Shown: positions 19,342 to 27,161 of the stretch, in pieces
Numbering within the stretch: the stretch's first letter is position 1
Layout: the number at the start of each line of letters is the position of its first letter
Source: Actinomycetota bacterium
Lineage (GTDB): Bacteria > Actinomycetota > Acidimicrobiia > Acidimicrobiales > Ilumatobacteraceae
NCBI GenBank assembly: GCA_016870865.1
Contig: VGAC01000002.1
Coordinates: 89,792 to 153,791 of the forward strand
Direction: 5' to 3'
DNA length: 64,000 bases
Position numbers and translations under genes: made by a program
Notes under the pieces: generated by a model
What the model was told of the DNA's origin: nothing
Database searches by the model: none
What the model saw: only the letters and a program-made list of their open reading frames with translations

Positions 19342-19820
19342 AAGCCATCCGTCGGGTCATCGTGCTCGCGCAGCGCCGCGGCGACGATGTCGGCATCGTC
19401 GGGGTTGGCCCGCGCTCGACCCTCTCGCTGCCACCTGCGGAAGACCACGACGAGACCGCCAAAACCACAGACCAAGGCGACGACGGGCAACACCCAGACG
19501 AGCGAATCGACACCTTCGGTGGGCGGCAGCAACAGGCTTCCCGGGAAACGCGACTCGATGAAGGCGACGATTTCGTTGTCACCGCGCTGGCCTGCCGCCA
19601 CCTGTCGGGCGATCTCGTTGCGAATCGACTCGGCTGCCGAGGCGCGGCTGACATAGATGCTTTCGCCACTGCACGTCGGACACGCAAGGCGCTTGGAAAT
19701 CGCATCAATGCGCTCCTCCTGCGTCGAGGGGCCCGACGAGCGAGTGGCACCGAACGCCAACAAGCCGACCGTCAGCACGGCCATCACCGCCCACGTCAAC
19801 CCTGCTTTGAGTCTGCTCAC
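19338..19820 (-). CDS. ccmH: cytochrome c maturation thiol oxidoreductase CcmH
   Basis: Protein of 160 aa. An N-terminal anchor (about 8-25) precedes the redox motif RLACPTCSGES (Cys47, Cys50), which corresponds to the LRCxxC motif that reduces the apocytochrome CXXCH. A second membrane helix lies at about 103-125. It overlaps ccmG and ccmI by 4 bp each in the compact operon. Confidence 0.85.
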   Translation of the reverse strand: MSRLKAGLTWAVMAVLTVGLLAFGATRSSGPSTQEERIDAISKRLACPTCSGESIYVSRASAAESIRNEIARQVAAGQRGDNEIVAFIESRFPGSLLLPPTEGVDSLVWVLPVVALVCGFGGLVVVFRRWQREGRARANPDDADIVAAALREHDDPTDGL

Positions 19821-20374
19821 GACCCTGAGCCACTCATCATCGCCCGCATCGAGTCGATGCGGCCCGACAGAAACGAATTGGTGACCTCGCCCACAACGCG
19901 CATCCGCACGAAACCCGACGGGTCGATGACCCAGGTTTCTGGCACCTTGGCGACGCCGAATGCAACTGCAATCGTGCCGTCGGGGTCGCGGACCTTGTCC
20001 CAGTCGCCACCTTTTTCAGCGAAAAAAGCCGAGACGGCTTCGTCGGTGTCGTCGTTTATAACGCTGAAGAGTTCCGCTCCATCCCCGAGGCCCGCCTGCT
20101 CGTCGGCAAAGGCGACGAGTTCGGGATGCTCGTTGCGACACGGCACGCAGGTCGAGTTGAAGAAGTTCAGCACGACCCACGAACCCTTGCGTCGGGAGAG
20201 GTCGAAGTCGCCTTCGCCGACGAGCGTCGAGCGCACCGACGGTGCCGGATTGCCTATCAACGGCGACGCCACGTCGGCCTCCTCGCGGGGCTTGGAAACC
20301 GCGAGCACGACGAAGAACGCGACCAACACCAACCCCACCACGGGTGAGAGCCGGCGTGACAAGCGCGGTCTCAC
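19817..20374 (-). CDS. ccmG: CcmG/TlpA-like thioredoxin-fold protein
   Basis: Membrane-anchored redoxin of 185 aa: hydrophobic anchor at about 11-26 (VVGLVLVAFFVVLAV), then a thioredoxin fold with the active site NSTCVPCRNEHP (Cys76, Cys79) and the cis-Pro segment VPETWVID. It would supply reductant to CcmH and apocytochrome on the outer face of the membrane. GTG 20374 overlaps the ccmF stop by 4 bp and replaces the longer frame from 20497. Confidence 0.88.
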   Translation of the reverse strand: MRPRLSRRLSPVVGLVLVAFFVVLAVSKPREEADVASPLIGNPAPSVRSTLVGEGDFDLSRRKGSWVVLNFFNSTCVPCRNEHPELVAFADEQAGLGDGAELFSVINDDTDEAVSAFFAEKGGDWDKVRDPDGTIAVAFGVAKVPETWVIDPSGFVRMRVVGEVTNSFLSGRIDSMRAMMSGSGS

Positions 20375-22365
20375 GTAGTGACCCGCTCGTGGGCCGGCAC
20401 GGGCGCCGACGTCGGGTCGGTTGGTCGCCGACGACGCCCCGGGAAGGCCGCGAGAACAGTGCCGAGGGCCATCAGCCCACCGCCGATCCAGAGCCACATG
20501 ATGAGCGGCTTGACGAACACCTTGACCCGGGCCTCACCCGAATCTTTCTTTACCGGGGGTTCGAGGGTGAGATAGATGTCGTAGCGCCACGTGGTCTTCA
20601 CCGATGGCGTGCCGACGTTCATTCCCATGTTGAGAAACTTCGTGATTGCCGGTGCGTAGGCCTGACCCCCGTCGATTGACACGAGTGCCTTGATCGCCGT
20701 GCTGCGATCGTCCTTTTCCTCGCTGAAGCCGACGAGCTCGAAGGTGTGGCCGGCGAACGACGCGGGGACACCTTCCGACAGACGCAGTTCCTGCGAGCGT
20801 GTGTAGGCATTTGACGCCGAAAGCGCAACCGCGATGAGAATGACGCCCAGATGCACGATCATGCCCCCGTTGGCACGACCGACGAAACCACGCCAACCCT
20901 GGCGTCGCGTTGCGAGAACCACCTGTCGCAAGGCTGCTCCACCCGAAAAGCCACCCAGGGTGAAGGCCAGCAACGAGGCCAGGCCGTGGGCACCTGCAAG
21001 GAGGCCCACGACCAAAGCAGCGATGCCACACCACGCAGGCCAGAACAAACGGTCGCGCAAGAGTTCCGTGGACGCCTTGCGCCACGGCAGCACGGGGGCG
21101 ATGCACATGAGCGCCAGCATCGCGATGCCGATCGGTGCCGACAAGCGGTCGAAGAACGGTTCGGCGACCGAAATCTGCCGGTCCTGGAGGGCCTCGATGA
21201 TGAGCGGAAAGACCGTGCCGAGAAGCACGACGAAGGCAAACACGGTAAAGAGCACGTTGTTGGCCAGGAACGCACCTTCCCGCGACACGGGTGAGTCGAT
21301 CGAGCCGGGGGAACGCAGTTGGTCGCCACGCCACCCGATGAGAACGAGCGAGACCAGGACGACGAGACCGAAGAAGACCAGTAGGTACGTCCCGATGTCG
21401 CTTTCACTGAAGGCATGCACGCTGTTCAACACCCCGGACCGTGTGAGGAACGTGCCGAGAATGGTGAGGCTGAACGTGGAGAGCAACAACGAGAGGTTCC
21501 ACACCCGCAACATTCCCCGACGCTCTTGCACGAGCACCGAATGGATGTAGGCGGTGCCCGTCAGCCACGGTAAGAGGCTTGCGTTTTCGACGGGATCCCA
21601 GGCCCACACCCCCGACCAACCGAGCACCTCGTAGCTCCACCAGCCACCGAGGATGATGCCGACCGTGAGAAAGCCCCAGGCGAAGAGAGTCCAGCGACGC
21701 GTCTCGATGAGCCAACCTTCGCCGACACGGCCCGTCACCAACGCCGCGATTGCAAATGCGAACGGCACGGTGAAGCCGACGTAACCGAGGTACAGGATCG
21801 GCGGATGGAACAGCACCAGGATGTGGTTCTGCAACAGCGGGTTCGGGCCCGGCCCGTCGTTGACACCCGGCGCCCCCGCGGCGAACGGGTTGGCCGGCCC
21901 GAAGCTGAGGACGAAAAAGAACACCAACACGATGCAGATGACAGCGATCGCCCAGGAAATCAATTCATCGTCCAGACGCCTGCGGTAACGCCAGGCGACG
22001 AGTGCCGCCGACAGGGCGAGCGCAAAGATCCACAGGAGAATCGAACCTTCGAGCGCGCTCCACACCGCGGTGAAGTTGTAGAGAGCCGGGGTCGAGCGTG
22101 AACCGTGGTCCTGCACGTATTGCAGGGAGAAATCACGGGTGACCATCGCCCACTCCATCGCAACGATGGCTCCGAACGATGCCAGGAAAGCGAGTCCGAC
22201 GAAGCGCGGGACCAGCCGCGACGTGCGTACCGCCTCGCCGCGCGAGGATTCACGCGCGGCGGTGATCGCGGCGAGCGCACCAAAGGCTGCGGCAACCACC
22301 CCCACGAGAAGGGCACCGCGGCCGACGGGGCCCGCGATGCCGCTAGCCCACACGACTGCAGGCAT
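20371..22365 (-). CDS. ccmF: haem lyase component CcmF
   Basis: Polytopic membrane protein of 664 aa, the usual length. It carries the tryptophan-rich WWD haem-handling motif (WSGVWAWDPVENASLLPW) and conserved flanking histidines such as NHILVLFHPPILYLGY. It ligates haem from CcmE to apocytochrome c at the outer membrane face. The start lies inside the last codons of ccmE (23-bp overlap). Confidence 0.93.
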   Translation of the reverse strand: MPAVVWASGIAGPVGRGALLVGVVAAAFGALAAITAARESSRGEAVRTSRLVPRFVGLAFLASFGAIVAMEWAMVTRDFSLQYVQDHGSRSTPALYNFTAVWSALEGSILLWIFALALSAALVAWRYRRRLDDELISWAIAVICIVLVFFFVLSFGPANPFAAGAPGVNDGPGPNPLLQNHILVLFHPPILYLGYVGFTVPFAFAIAALVTGRVGEGWLIETRRWTLFAWGFLTVGIILGGWWSYEVLGWSGVWAWDPVENASLLPWLTGTAYIHSVLVQERRGMLRVWNLSLLLSTFSLTILGTFLTRSGVLNSVHAFSESDIGTYLLVFFGLVVLVSLVLIGWRGDQLRSPGSIDSPVSREGAFLANNVLFTVFAFVVLLGTVFPLIIEALQDRQISVAEPFFDRLSAPIGIAMLALMCIAPVLPWRKASTELLRDRLFWPAWCGIAALVVGLLAGAHGLASLLAFTLGGFSGGAALRQVVLATRRQGWRGFVGRANGGMIVHLGVILIAVALSASNAYTRSQELRLSEGVPASFAGHTFELVGFSEEKDDRSTAIKALVSIDGGQAYAPAITKFLNMGMNVGTPSVKTTWRYDIYLTLEPPVKKDSGEARVKVFVKPLIMWLWIGGGLMALGTVLAAFPGRRRRPTDPTSAPVPAHERVTT

Positions 22366-22837
22366 CGGCAGCAGCCTCAGCCTCGTCCATTCGGTCCTCG
22401 TTCTTCGCGACGTAGGTGTTCGAGTGCTTCACCTCGATGCGATCGCTGAGAAAGACGTCATTGACGAGGCGGCCGTGCGCGACGACGGGAATGCACTCCT
22501 GGAAAATACCGCCGGGGTCACCGTCGTAGCGAACGTCGAGATTTTTCGCGTTGAACGAAATGAGAAACGTCGTCGTACCGGCGGCCTGTTTGATGCTGCC
22601 CTGCTCGACCGTGCCCTGCACACGCAGTCGGCGATCAGCCTCGCAGCCGTCACGCTCACCGACCTCGTCGACGTTGCAGTAGTAGTCGATCGCCGACGAG
22701 AGGAACTGCGTCACGACGACTCCACCGGCCACGATGACCGCAGCAAGGATTCCGATCGACACCCAGCGTCGCCGCGCGGTACTCGAACGCACGGGTGGCG
22801 CGGCGCCAACACCGGGTTCGCGTGGACTCAGGTCCAC
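22343..22837 (-). CDS. ccmE: haem chaperone CcmE
   Basis: Protein of 164 aa with one N-terminal anchor (about 25-45) and an OB-fold domain. The haem-attachment motif is present as VKHSNTY (His138, Tyr142), the proteobacterial HxxxY form rather than the CxxxY form. Two extra extracytoplasmic cysteines (Cys54, Cys65) could form a disulfide. The GTG start overlaps the end of ccmD by 10 bp. Confidence 0.85.
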   Translation of the reverse strand: MDLSPREPGVGAAPPVRSSTARRRWVSIGILAAVIVAGGVVVTQFLSSAIDYYCNVDEVGERDGCEADRRLRVQGTVEQGSIKQAAGTTTFLISFNAKNLDVRYDGDPGGIFQECIPVVAHGRLVNDVFLSDRIEVKHSNTYVAKNEDRMDEAEAAADACSRVG

Positions 22838-22962
22838 GGCTTGTCGCTCTTTTCGACCAGGGGATCAAGCTGGCGGGCGCGTCGTGCGTTGCGCCACGCG
22901 TAGAACGCGATCGGGAGGAAGGAAAGCACCCAACTGATGACGATGAAATCGGCGTGCTTCAC
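22828..22962 (-). CDS. ccmD: CcmD-like small membrane protein
   Basis: A 44-residue protein hidden at the end of a longer open frame. It has one membrane helix (FIVISWVLSFLPIAFYAW) followed by a basic cytoplasmic tail (RNARRARQ), the size and shape of CcmD, which holds CcmE to the CcmABC complex. GTG 22962 overlaps the ccmC stop by 4 bp, and the stop overlaps ccmE. Identification rests on position, topology and length, since CcmD is poorly conserved. Confidence 0.75.
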   Translation of the reverse strand: MKHADFIVISWVLSFLPIAFYAWRNARRARQLDPLVEKSDKPWT

Positions 22963-23711
22963 GTTGGCACCCCTTCTGCGTGTCGCGCCGCCAACGCGGC
23001 GTCGATACCGCGCATCTCCACCGCGTCGACGAGTGCCAGGACGCGATTGCGGTGCAGAACCAGCCAGGCAAAAATAACCGTGAACACCGCGACACCAAAG
23101 ACGAGGGAGAACAGCATCAGACCATCCATCCTTACGTCGCCGTTCGGCCGCAACACCGTCGCCTCTTGGTGCAGCGAGCGCCACAACAAGACGCTGAAGT
23201 GAACGAGCGGAATCTCGATCACGGCAAAAAGCGCGACGATCGCGGATCGCTTGGCGCGCTGTTGCTGTGTGCCACCGAGTCCGCGCACCGCGAGATACCC
23301 CACGTACGTCACGAAGAGAAATACCGTCGTGGTGAGACGCGGGTCCCAGTCCCAGTACGTACCCCACGACAGACGACCCCAGAGGCTGCCCGTCACGAGT
23401 GTCAAACCCATGAAGATCACACCCACCTCGGCCGATGCGCCGGCGAGTCGGTCGAGGTTCAGCGAATGCTTCTTGCCGCGCAGGTAGCCGGCTGAACACA
23501 CCGCGGTGAACACGAAGGCGAGGTAGGCAACCCAGGCCGTGGGTACATGGACGTACATGATGCGAACGCTGCTCCCCTGGACGACGTCCTCAGCGGTGAA
23601 GAACAGACCAAGGAGCGCAAGAACGACCGATCCAAGAATGGCGATCAGGCCGAGGTTGCGCGTCGTGGCCGTGCGTGTCGGAGGGGGGACGCTCGTCTGT
23701 GCATTTGACAT
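22959..23711 (-). CDS. ccmC: haem transporter/handling protein CcmC
   Basis: Protein of 250 aa with six hydrophobic helices and the WWD-type motif GRLSWGTYWDWDPRLT flanked by conserved histidines (MYVHVPTAWV; IPLVHFSVLLWRSLHQ). CcmC loads haem onto CcmE. ATG 23711 is chosen; the upstream frame to 23810 overlaps ccmB. Confidence 0.92.
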   Translation of the reverse strand: MSNAQTSVPPPTRTATTRNLGLIAILGSVVLALLGLFFTAEDVVQGSSVRIMYVHVPTAWVAYLAFVFTAVCSAGYLRGKKHSLNLDRLAGASAEVGVIFMGLTLVTGSLWGRLSWGTYWDWDPRLTTTVFLFVTYVGYLAVRGLGGTQQQRAKRSAIVALFAVIEIPLVHFSVLLWRSLHQEATVLRPNGDVRMDGLMLFSLVFGVAVFTVIFAWLVLHRNRVLALVDAVEMRGIDAALAARHAEGVPT

Positions 23712-23722
23712 ATCGAAGTTGG

Positions 23723-24415
23723 CTACTCGTCGGTAAGGGGGCCGAACCCCAGTGTTCCACCAAACAGGAAGATCGCGCCAAACACAGCCAGAAGACCGAC
23801 CCACGGCCAACCCTCGGCGGCTCGCGCACCATCGGACCCGAACGCTGACTCCGTCGCTCTCGTGGCTCCGATCAAGACCGGTGCCAGCGCGGGCAGCAGC
23901 AACAGCGGCAACAGCGTCTCGCGACCGCGATCGGCGACGCTGAGTCCACCGTAAACCGCAGCGAGCGCGGCGATACCGAGAGACCCGAGAATGCAGGTTG
24001 TGACCAGCAGCACAGCACCGTGACGGTCGACATTCACCCTGTACAAGATCAGGGCGAGTGCAGCGAGCACGGCCTCACACACGACCAACTGCACGACCAG
24101 TGCGGCAACCTTGCCTAGGTAGACACCCTGGGACGGCACACCCGCGAGTCGCAGGGCGTCGATGGCAGAGTCGGCCGACTCGACGGCGAATGATCGCTGC
24201 ACGACCACGAGCGACGCGAATAGCGTCGCCATCCACACGAGGCCGGGAGCCACCCGTTGGAGGATGCCGTCGTTGTCGAGTGCGAATGCAAAGAGCACCA
24301 TCACGATCGCAGCAAAAGGAAGCACCTGGTTCGTCATCACGCGACTGCGCCATTCGATGCGCAGATCCTTCGACGCAACGGCACGGGCGACACCGACGAT
24401 TCGCGATGCGCTCAT
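23723..24415 (-). CDS. ccmB: haem exporter ABC permease CcmB
   Basis: Membrane protein of 230 aa with six helices, the CcmB-typical start (SKDLRIEWRSRVMTNQVLPFA) and QRSFAVESADSAIDALRLAG. It pairs with CcmA to drive release of holo-CcmE. It overlaps ccmA by 4 bp. Confidence 0.9.
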   Translation of the reverse strand: MSASRIVGVARAVASKDLRIEWRSRVMTNQVLPFAAIVMVLFAFALDNDGILQRVAPGLVWMATLFASLVVVQRSFAVESADSAIDALRLAGVPSQGVYLGKVAALVVQLVVCEAVLAALALILYRVNVDRHGAVLLVTTCILGSLGIAALAAVYGGLSVADRGRETLLPLLLLPALAPVLIGATRATESAFGSDGARAAEGWPWVGLLAVFGAIFLFGGTLGFGPLTDE

Positions 24416-25071
24416 GAGTGTCCGCCCGATTCTACGATGCGACCACCCACGACCTCGATCCGACGTGTCGCAAGCGAAGCCGAGCGTTCGAGTTCGTGCG
24501 ACGCGACCACGACCGTCGCACCGGCTGCGACCGCATCGCGCAACAACGTGTCGATTTCGTCACGACCTGGTGCGTCGAGACCCGCGTGAGGTTCATCGAG
24601 CAACCACAGCGTCGCCCTGCGCACCGCCATGACGGCGAGCGCCGTGCGGCGTTTTTGTCCTGCGGAGAGTCGACCCACCTGGGTCGACAGCAATCGTTCA
24701 CTCAGGCCCATTCGATGCGCTGCCGCCGCGACCTCCGTGCGGCTCGCCCCGACGACGTCGCTCCAGAACGAAAGGTTCTCGCCCGCAGTGAGGTCGGCGT
24801 ACAAACCGTTTGCGTGCCCGAGGAAACCCACGTTCGCACGTACGGCGGCACGATTGCTGCCGACGTCGTGGCCCATCACGCGCGCCGTGCCGCGTGCCAG
24901 AGGCACGAGACCCGCACACAAACGCAACAACGTCGTCTTGCCCGCACCGTTCGCGCCCTGCACCACGACCAGCTCGCCGCGTTCGATGGTAAGCGTTGCT
25001 TCGGCGAGGGCCGGAAACGAGCCGAGCAGAACGACCGCGTCACGCACATCGACGACGGATGTCTCGCTCAC
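24412..25071 (-). CDS. ccmA: ABC ATPase CcmA
   Basis: ATPase of 219 aa: Walker A GANGAGKTT, signature LSAGQKRRTALA, Walker B LWLLDEPHAGLD and the switch His in VVASHELERS. It energises CcmB. GTG 25071 gives the family length; the frame from 25188 adds 39 unrelated residues and would run through the divergent gene. ACGCTA at 25079-25084 (TAGCGT on the minus strand) lies 7 nt before the start and fits a leaderless operon promoter. Confidence 0.9.
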   Translation of the reverse strand: MSETSVVDVRDAVVLLGSFPALAEATLTIERGELVVVQGANGAGKTTLLRLCAGLVPLARGTARVMGHDVGSNRAAVRANVGFLGHANGLYADLTAGENLSFWSDVVGASRTEVAAAAHRMGLSERLLSTQVGRLSAGQKRRTALAVMAVRRATLWLLDEPHAGLDAPGRDEIDTLLRDAVAAGATVVVASHELERSASLATRRIEVVGGRIVESGGHS

Positions 25072-25123
25072 CAGTGAGACGCTACAGACCCAACGCCGCG
25101 GGAACCCACCAACGTCTTTTGCC

Positions 25124-25471
25124 ATGGTGGAACACGTGCGCCGACGTGTCGATGCCATTCTCGGCATCGTTGGCCGCACCTTCATCACCGCGGGACTGTT
25201 GCTCCCCGGCTTCGTCGCCTACCAACTGTGGGGCACCGGACTCGAGCAAAGCCGCGCCCAGAGCGGCCTGCGCGACGAGTTCACGACACTGATTGCTCTT
25301 CCCCCGACTCCGACCACGCCGTAGCGACCCAACTCGGCCCTCGCGTTGCTCGAGATCCCTTCGGCCAGCGTCGCACGTTTGGTGTCGTGGGCAGCGGCTG
25401 CCGTGCCATTTTTCGTCGCTTTGTTCTACCGGTACCACTTCATCAACATGCTGCTGCCCGAGAGCACCTGA
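25124..25471 (+). pseudogene. remnant of a class E sortase-like gene (in-frame stop, catalytic core missing)
   Basis: From ATG 25124 the frame encodes an N-terminal anchor typical of actinobacterial class E sortases (RRRVDAILGIVGRTFITAG, then GFVAYQLWGTGLEQSRAQ). It hits TAG at 25322-25324, and the same frame then continues for 48 codons with ALALLEIPS, which resembles the sortase strand after the linker. A hydrophobic segment (VSWAAAAVPFFVALFY) and a TGA stop at 25469-25471 follow. The roughly 130-residue catalytic core with its His, Cys and Arg is absent. An internal deletion plus a nonsense mutation explains this best. A functional 66-aa membrane peptide is the alternative. Confidence 0.6.
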
Positions 25472-25481
25472 ATTGCAGACT

Positions 25482-26258
25482 TCAGCGGCCGTTGAAGCGT
25501 GGCGGTCGCTTCTCCAAGAAGGCCTTCGGGCCCTCCAGGGCGTCTTCGCTGGCCCATGCCTGCGCGCGCAGTTCGTCGAAGCGCGCATCGACGACGAGGC
25601 GCTCGGCAACGGCTTCCAGACCACGCTTGTGGGCCCGGATCGTGATCGGTGCGAGCGCGGCAAGTTCCTCGGCCCACTCGAGGGCATCGGCGAGACCACC
25701 CAGACGGTGCACGCCTCCGTATGCGAACAACTGCTCGGCCGAGTACACACCGGTGCCAAGCAGCATGTGTCGCGCCACGCCCCAACCGAACTCGTGGCTT
25801 GCACGTTCGATCGTCCATTGGTCGACCGCGAGGCCCAGTTTTGCGGCGGGAATTCCGAAACGACTGGTGGCACTCGCCATCCGCAGATCACAAGCGAGAG
25901 CCAGCTGCGTACCCGCACCCATCGCCGGCCCGTCGACTGCGGCAACAGTGATGCACGGCAGCGTCGTGAAGCCACGCAACGCCGCATCGAGGGCATCGGC
26001 GAAGTCGTCACCCTCGACACCCGTCAGGTCGGCCCCCGAGCAGAACGCCGGCGGCTCACCCGTCAAGACGACCACCCGCGCCTCACCCTCGACTGCACGT
26101 TGGTGGGACACGATCGTTCTCAGAGTCTCGAGATCCACGGCATTTCGTCTGTGTGGACGTCGAATCGTGATCACCGCAACGTGCGGGCCCTGCCAATCGA
26201 GGGTGACCGGACCACCACCGACTCCGCTGGCACCTTTTTCCGCGTTCAGCCCTACCAT
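25482..26258 (-). CDS. EchA6-like non-catalytic crotonase family protein
   Basis: Crotonase-fold protein of 258 aa. The acyl-CoA oxyanion segment is intact (AFCSGADL), but both hydratase glutamates are replaced: the Glu144 equivalent is Gln in GAGTQLALACDLR and the Glu164 equivalent is Ala in FGIPAAKLGL. The sequence AKLGLAVDQWTIERAS and the ending EKRPPRFNGR closely resemble mycobacterial EchA6, which binds acyl-CoA without hydrating it and feeds FAS-II. ATG 26258 is chosen (TTG 26261 is possible). It diverges from the next gene with only 12 bp between. Confidence 0.8.
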   Translation of the reverse strand: MVGLNAEKGASGVGGGPVTLDWQGPHVAVITIRRPHRRNAVDLETLRTIVSHQRAVEGEARVVVLTGEPPAFCSGADLTGVEGDDFADALDAALRGFTTLPCITVAAVDGPAMGAGTQLALACDLRMASATSRFGIPAAKLGLAVDQWTIERASHEFGWGVARHMLLGTGVYSAEQLFAYGGVHRLGGLADALEWAEELAALAPITIRAHKRGLEAVAERLVVDARFDELRAQAWASEDALEGPKAFLEKRPPRFNGR

Positions 26259-26270
26259 CAATGAGACTGT

Positions 26271-26564
26271 ATGGCTTCCGGGAACCTCCCCCCCTCTTCA
26301 CCGGTTGACCCGGTTCGCGAGCGTCGCGCGCAGGTGGCCAAGTACACCCTCCTCGCCAATCGCGTCGGCTACCTGCTCTACGCGGGGACCATCGCCTGTT
26401 TCGTCTTCGCTTTCGCCTTGGGTTTCAACCCGACGATGGTGGGCATCATGACCTTCGGTCTCGTCGCCGGGTCCATTCTTCTGGCACCTTCGATCGTGCT
26501 CGGCTACGCCGTGAAAGCCGCCGAACGCGAAGACCGCGAACGCGAACAGGCGGCCGGCAGATGA
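26271..26564 (+). CDS. small two-helix membrane protein
   Basis: Protein of 97 aa, family not recognised. A Pro-rich N-terminus and basic stretch (VRERRAQVAKY) precede two membrane helices (about 34-51 and 58-79); a charged tail (EREDREREQAAGR) follows. Its stop overlaps the start of the TetR gene by 4 bp, so the two are coupled. Confidence 0.7.
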   Translation: MASGNLPPSSPVDPVRERRAQVAKYTLLANRVGYLLYAGTIACFVFAFALGFNPTMVGIMTFGLVAGSILLAPSIVLGYAVKAAEREDREREQAAGR

Positions 26565-27160
26565 GCATGACATCCGCCCGACTCACCGCAAGTGAGCGGC
26601 GCGAGCAGCTCCTCGGCGTGGCCTTGAAGGTGTTCGCGCGGAACGGCTTCCACCACTCGTCAATGAACGACGTCGCCGATGCGGCGGGTGTCACCAAGCC
26701 GGTGCTGTACCAACACTTCGACTCCAAGCGCGCGCTGTTCGCCGCCGTGCTCGAAGCGGTCGGTGAAAAAATGATCGGTGTGATCCGCGCCGCGACGCAG
26801 GGTGCTGCATCAGGTCGCGAAAAGACCACGGCAGGAATGGTTGCCTACTTCCAATGGGTGATGGACGACCCCCACGCCTTCATGCTGCTGTTCGGCAGTG
26901 GCACCCGTCGTGACGAAGAGTTCGCCGCAGTTTCCGCGCGCATCGAAAAGACCACCGCCGAAATGATCGCTCCACTCATCGACGCCGACGTCGATGCCGT
27001 ACAACAGCGCGTAATTGCCCACGCCCTCATCGGCATGAGCGAGGGTGCGTCACGCCACCTCATCCAGCGTGGAACGAAGTTCGACCCACGCGCCATCGGT
27101 GAGGAACTCGCCGCTCTCGCCTGGGCCGGCCTGCGTTCCATCGGCCGCAAGCCGTCTTGA
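26561..27160 (+). CDS. TetR family transcriptional regulator
   Basis: Regulator of 199 aa with an N-terminal TetR helix-turn-helix: LTASERREQLLGVALKVFAR, VADAAGVTKPVLYQHFDSK, then the ligand domain. The ligand is unknown. By position it could control the membrane protein gene it is coupled to, or the divergent EchA6-like gene. It is convergent with lhr. Confidence 0.85.
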   Translation: MSMTSARLTASERREQLLGVALKVFARNGFHHSSMNDVADAAGVTKPVLYQHFDSKRALFAAVLEAVGEKMIGVIRAATQGAASGREKTTAGMVAYFQWVMDDPHAFMLLFGSGTRRDEEFAAVSARIEKTTAEMIAPLIDADVDAVQQRVIAHALIGMSEGASRHLIQRGTKFDPRAIGEELAALAWAGLRSIGRKPS

Positions 27161-27161
27161 T

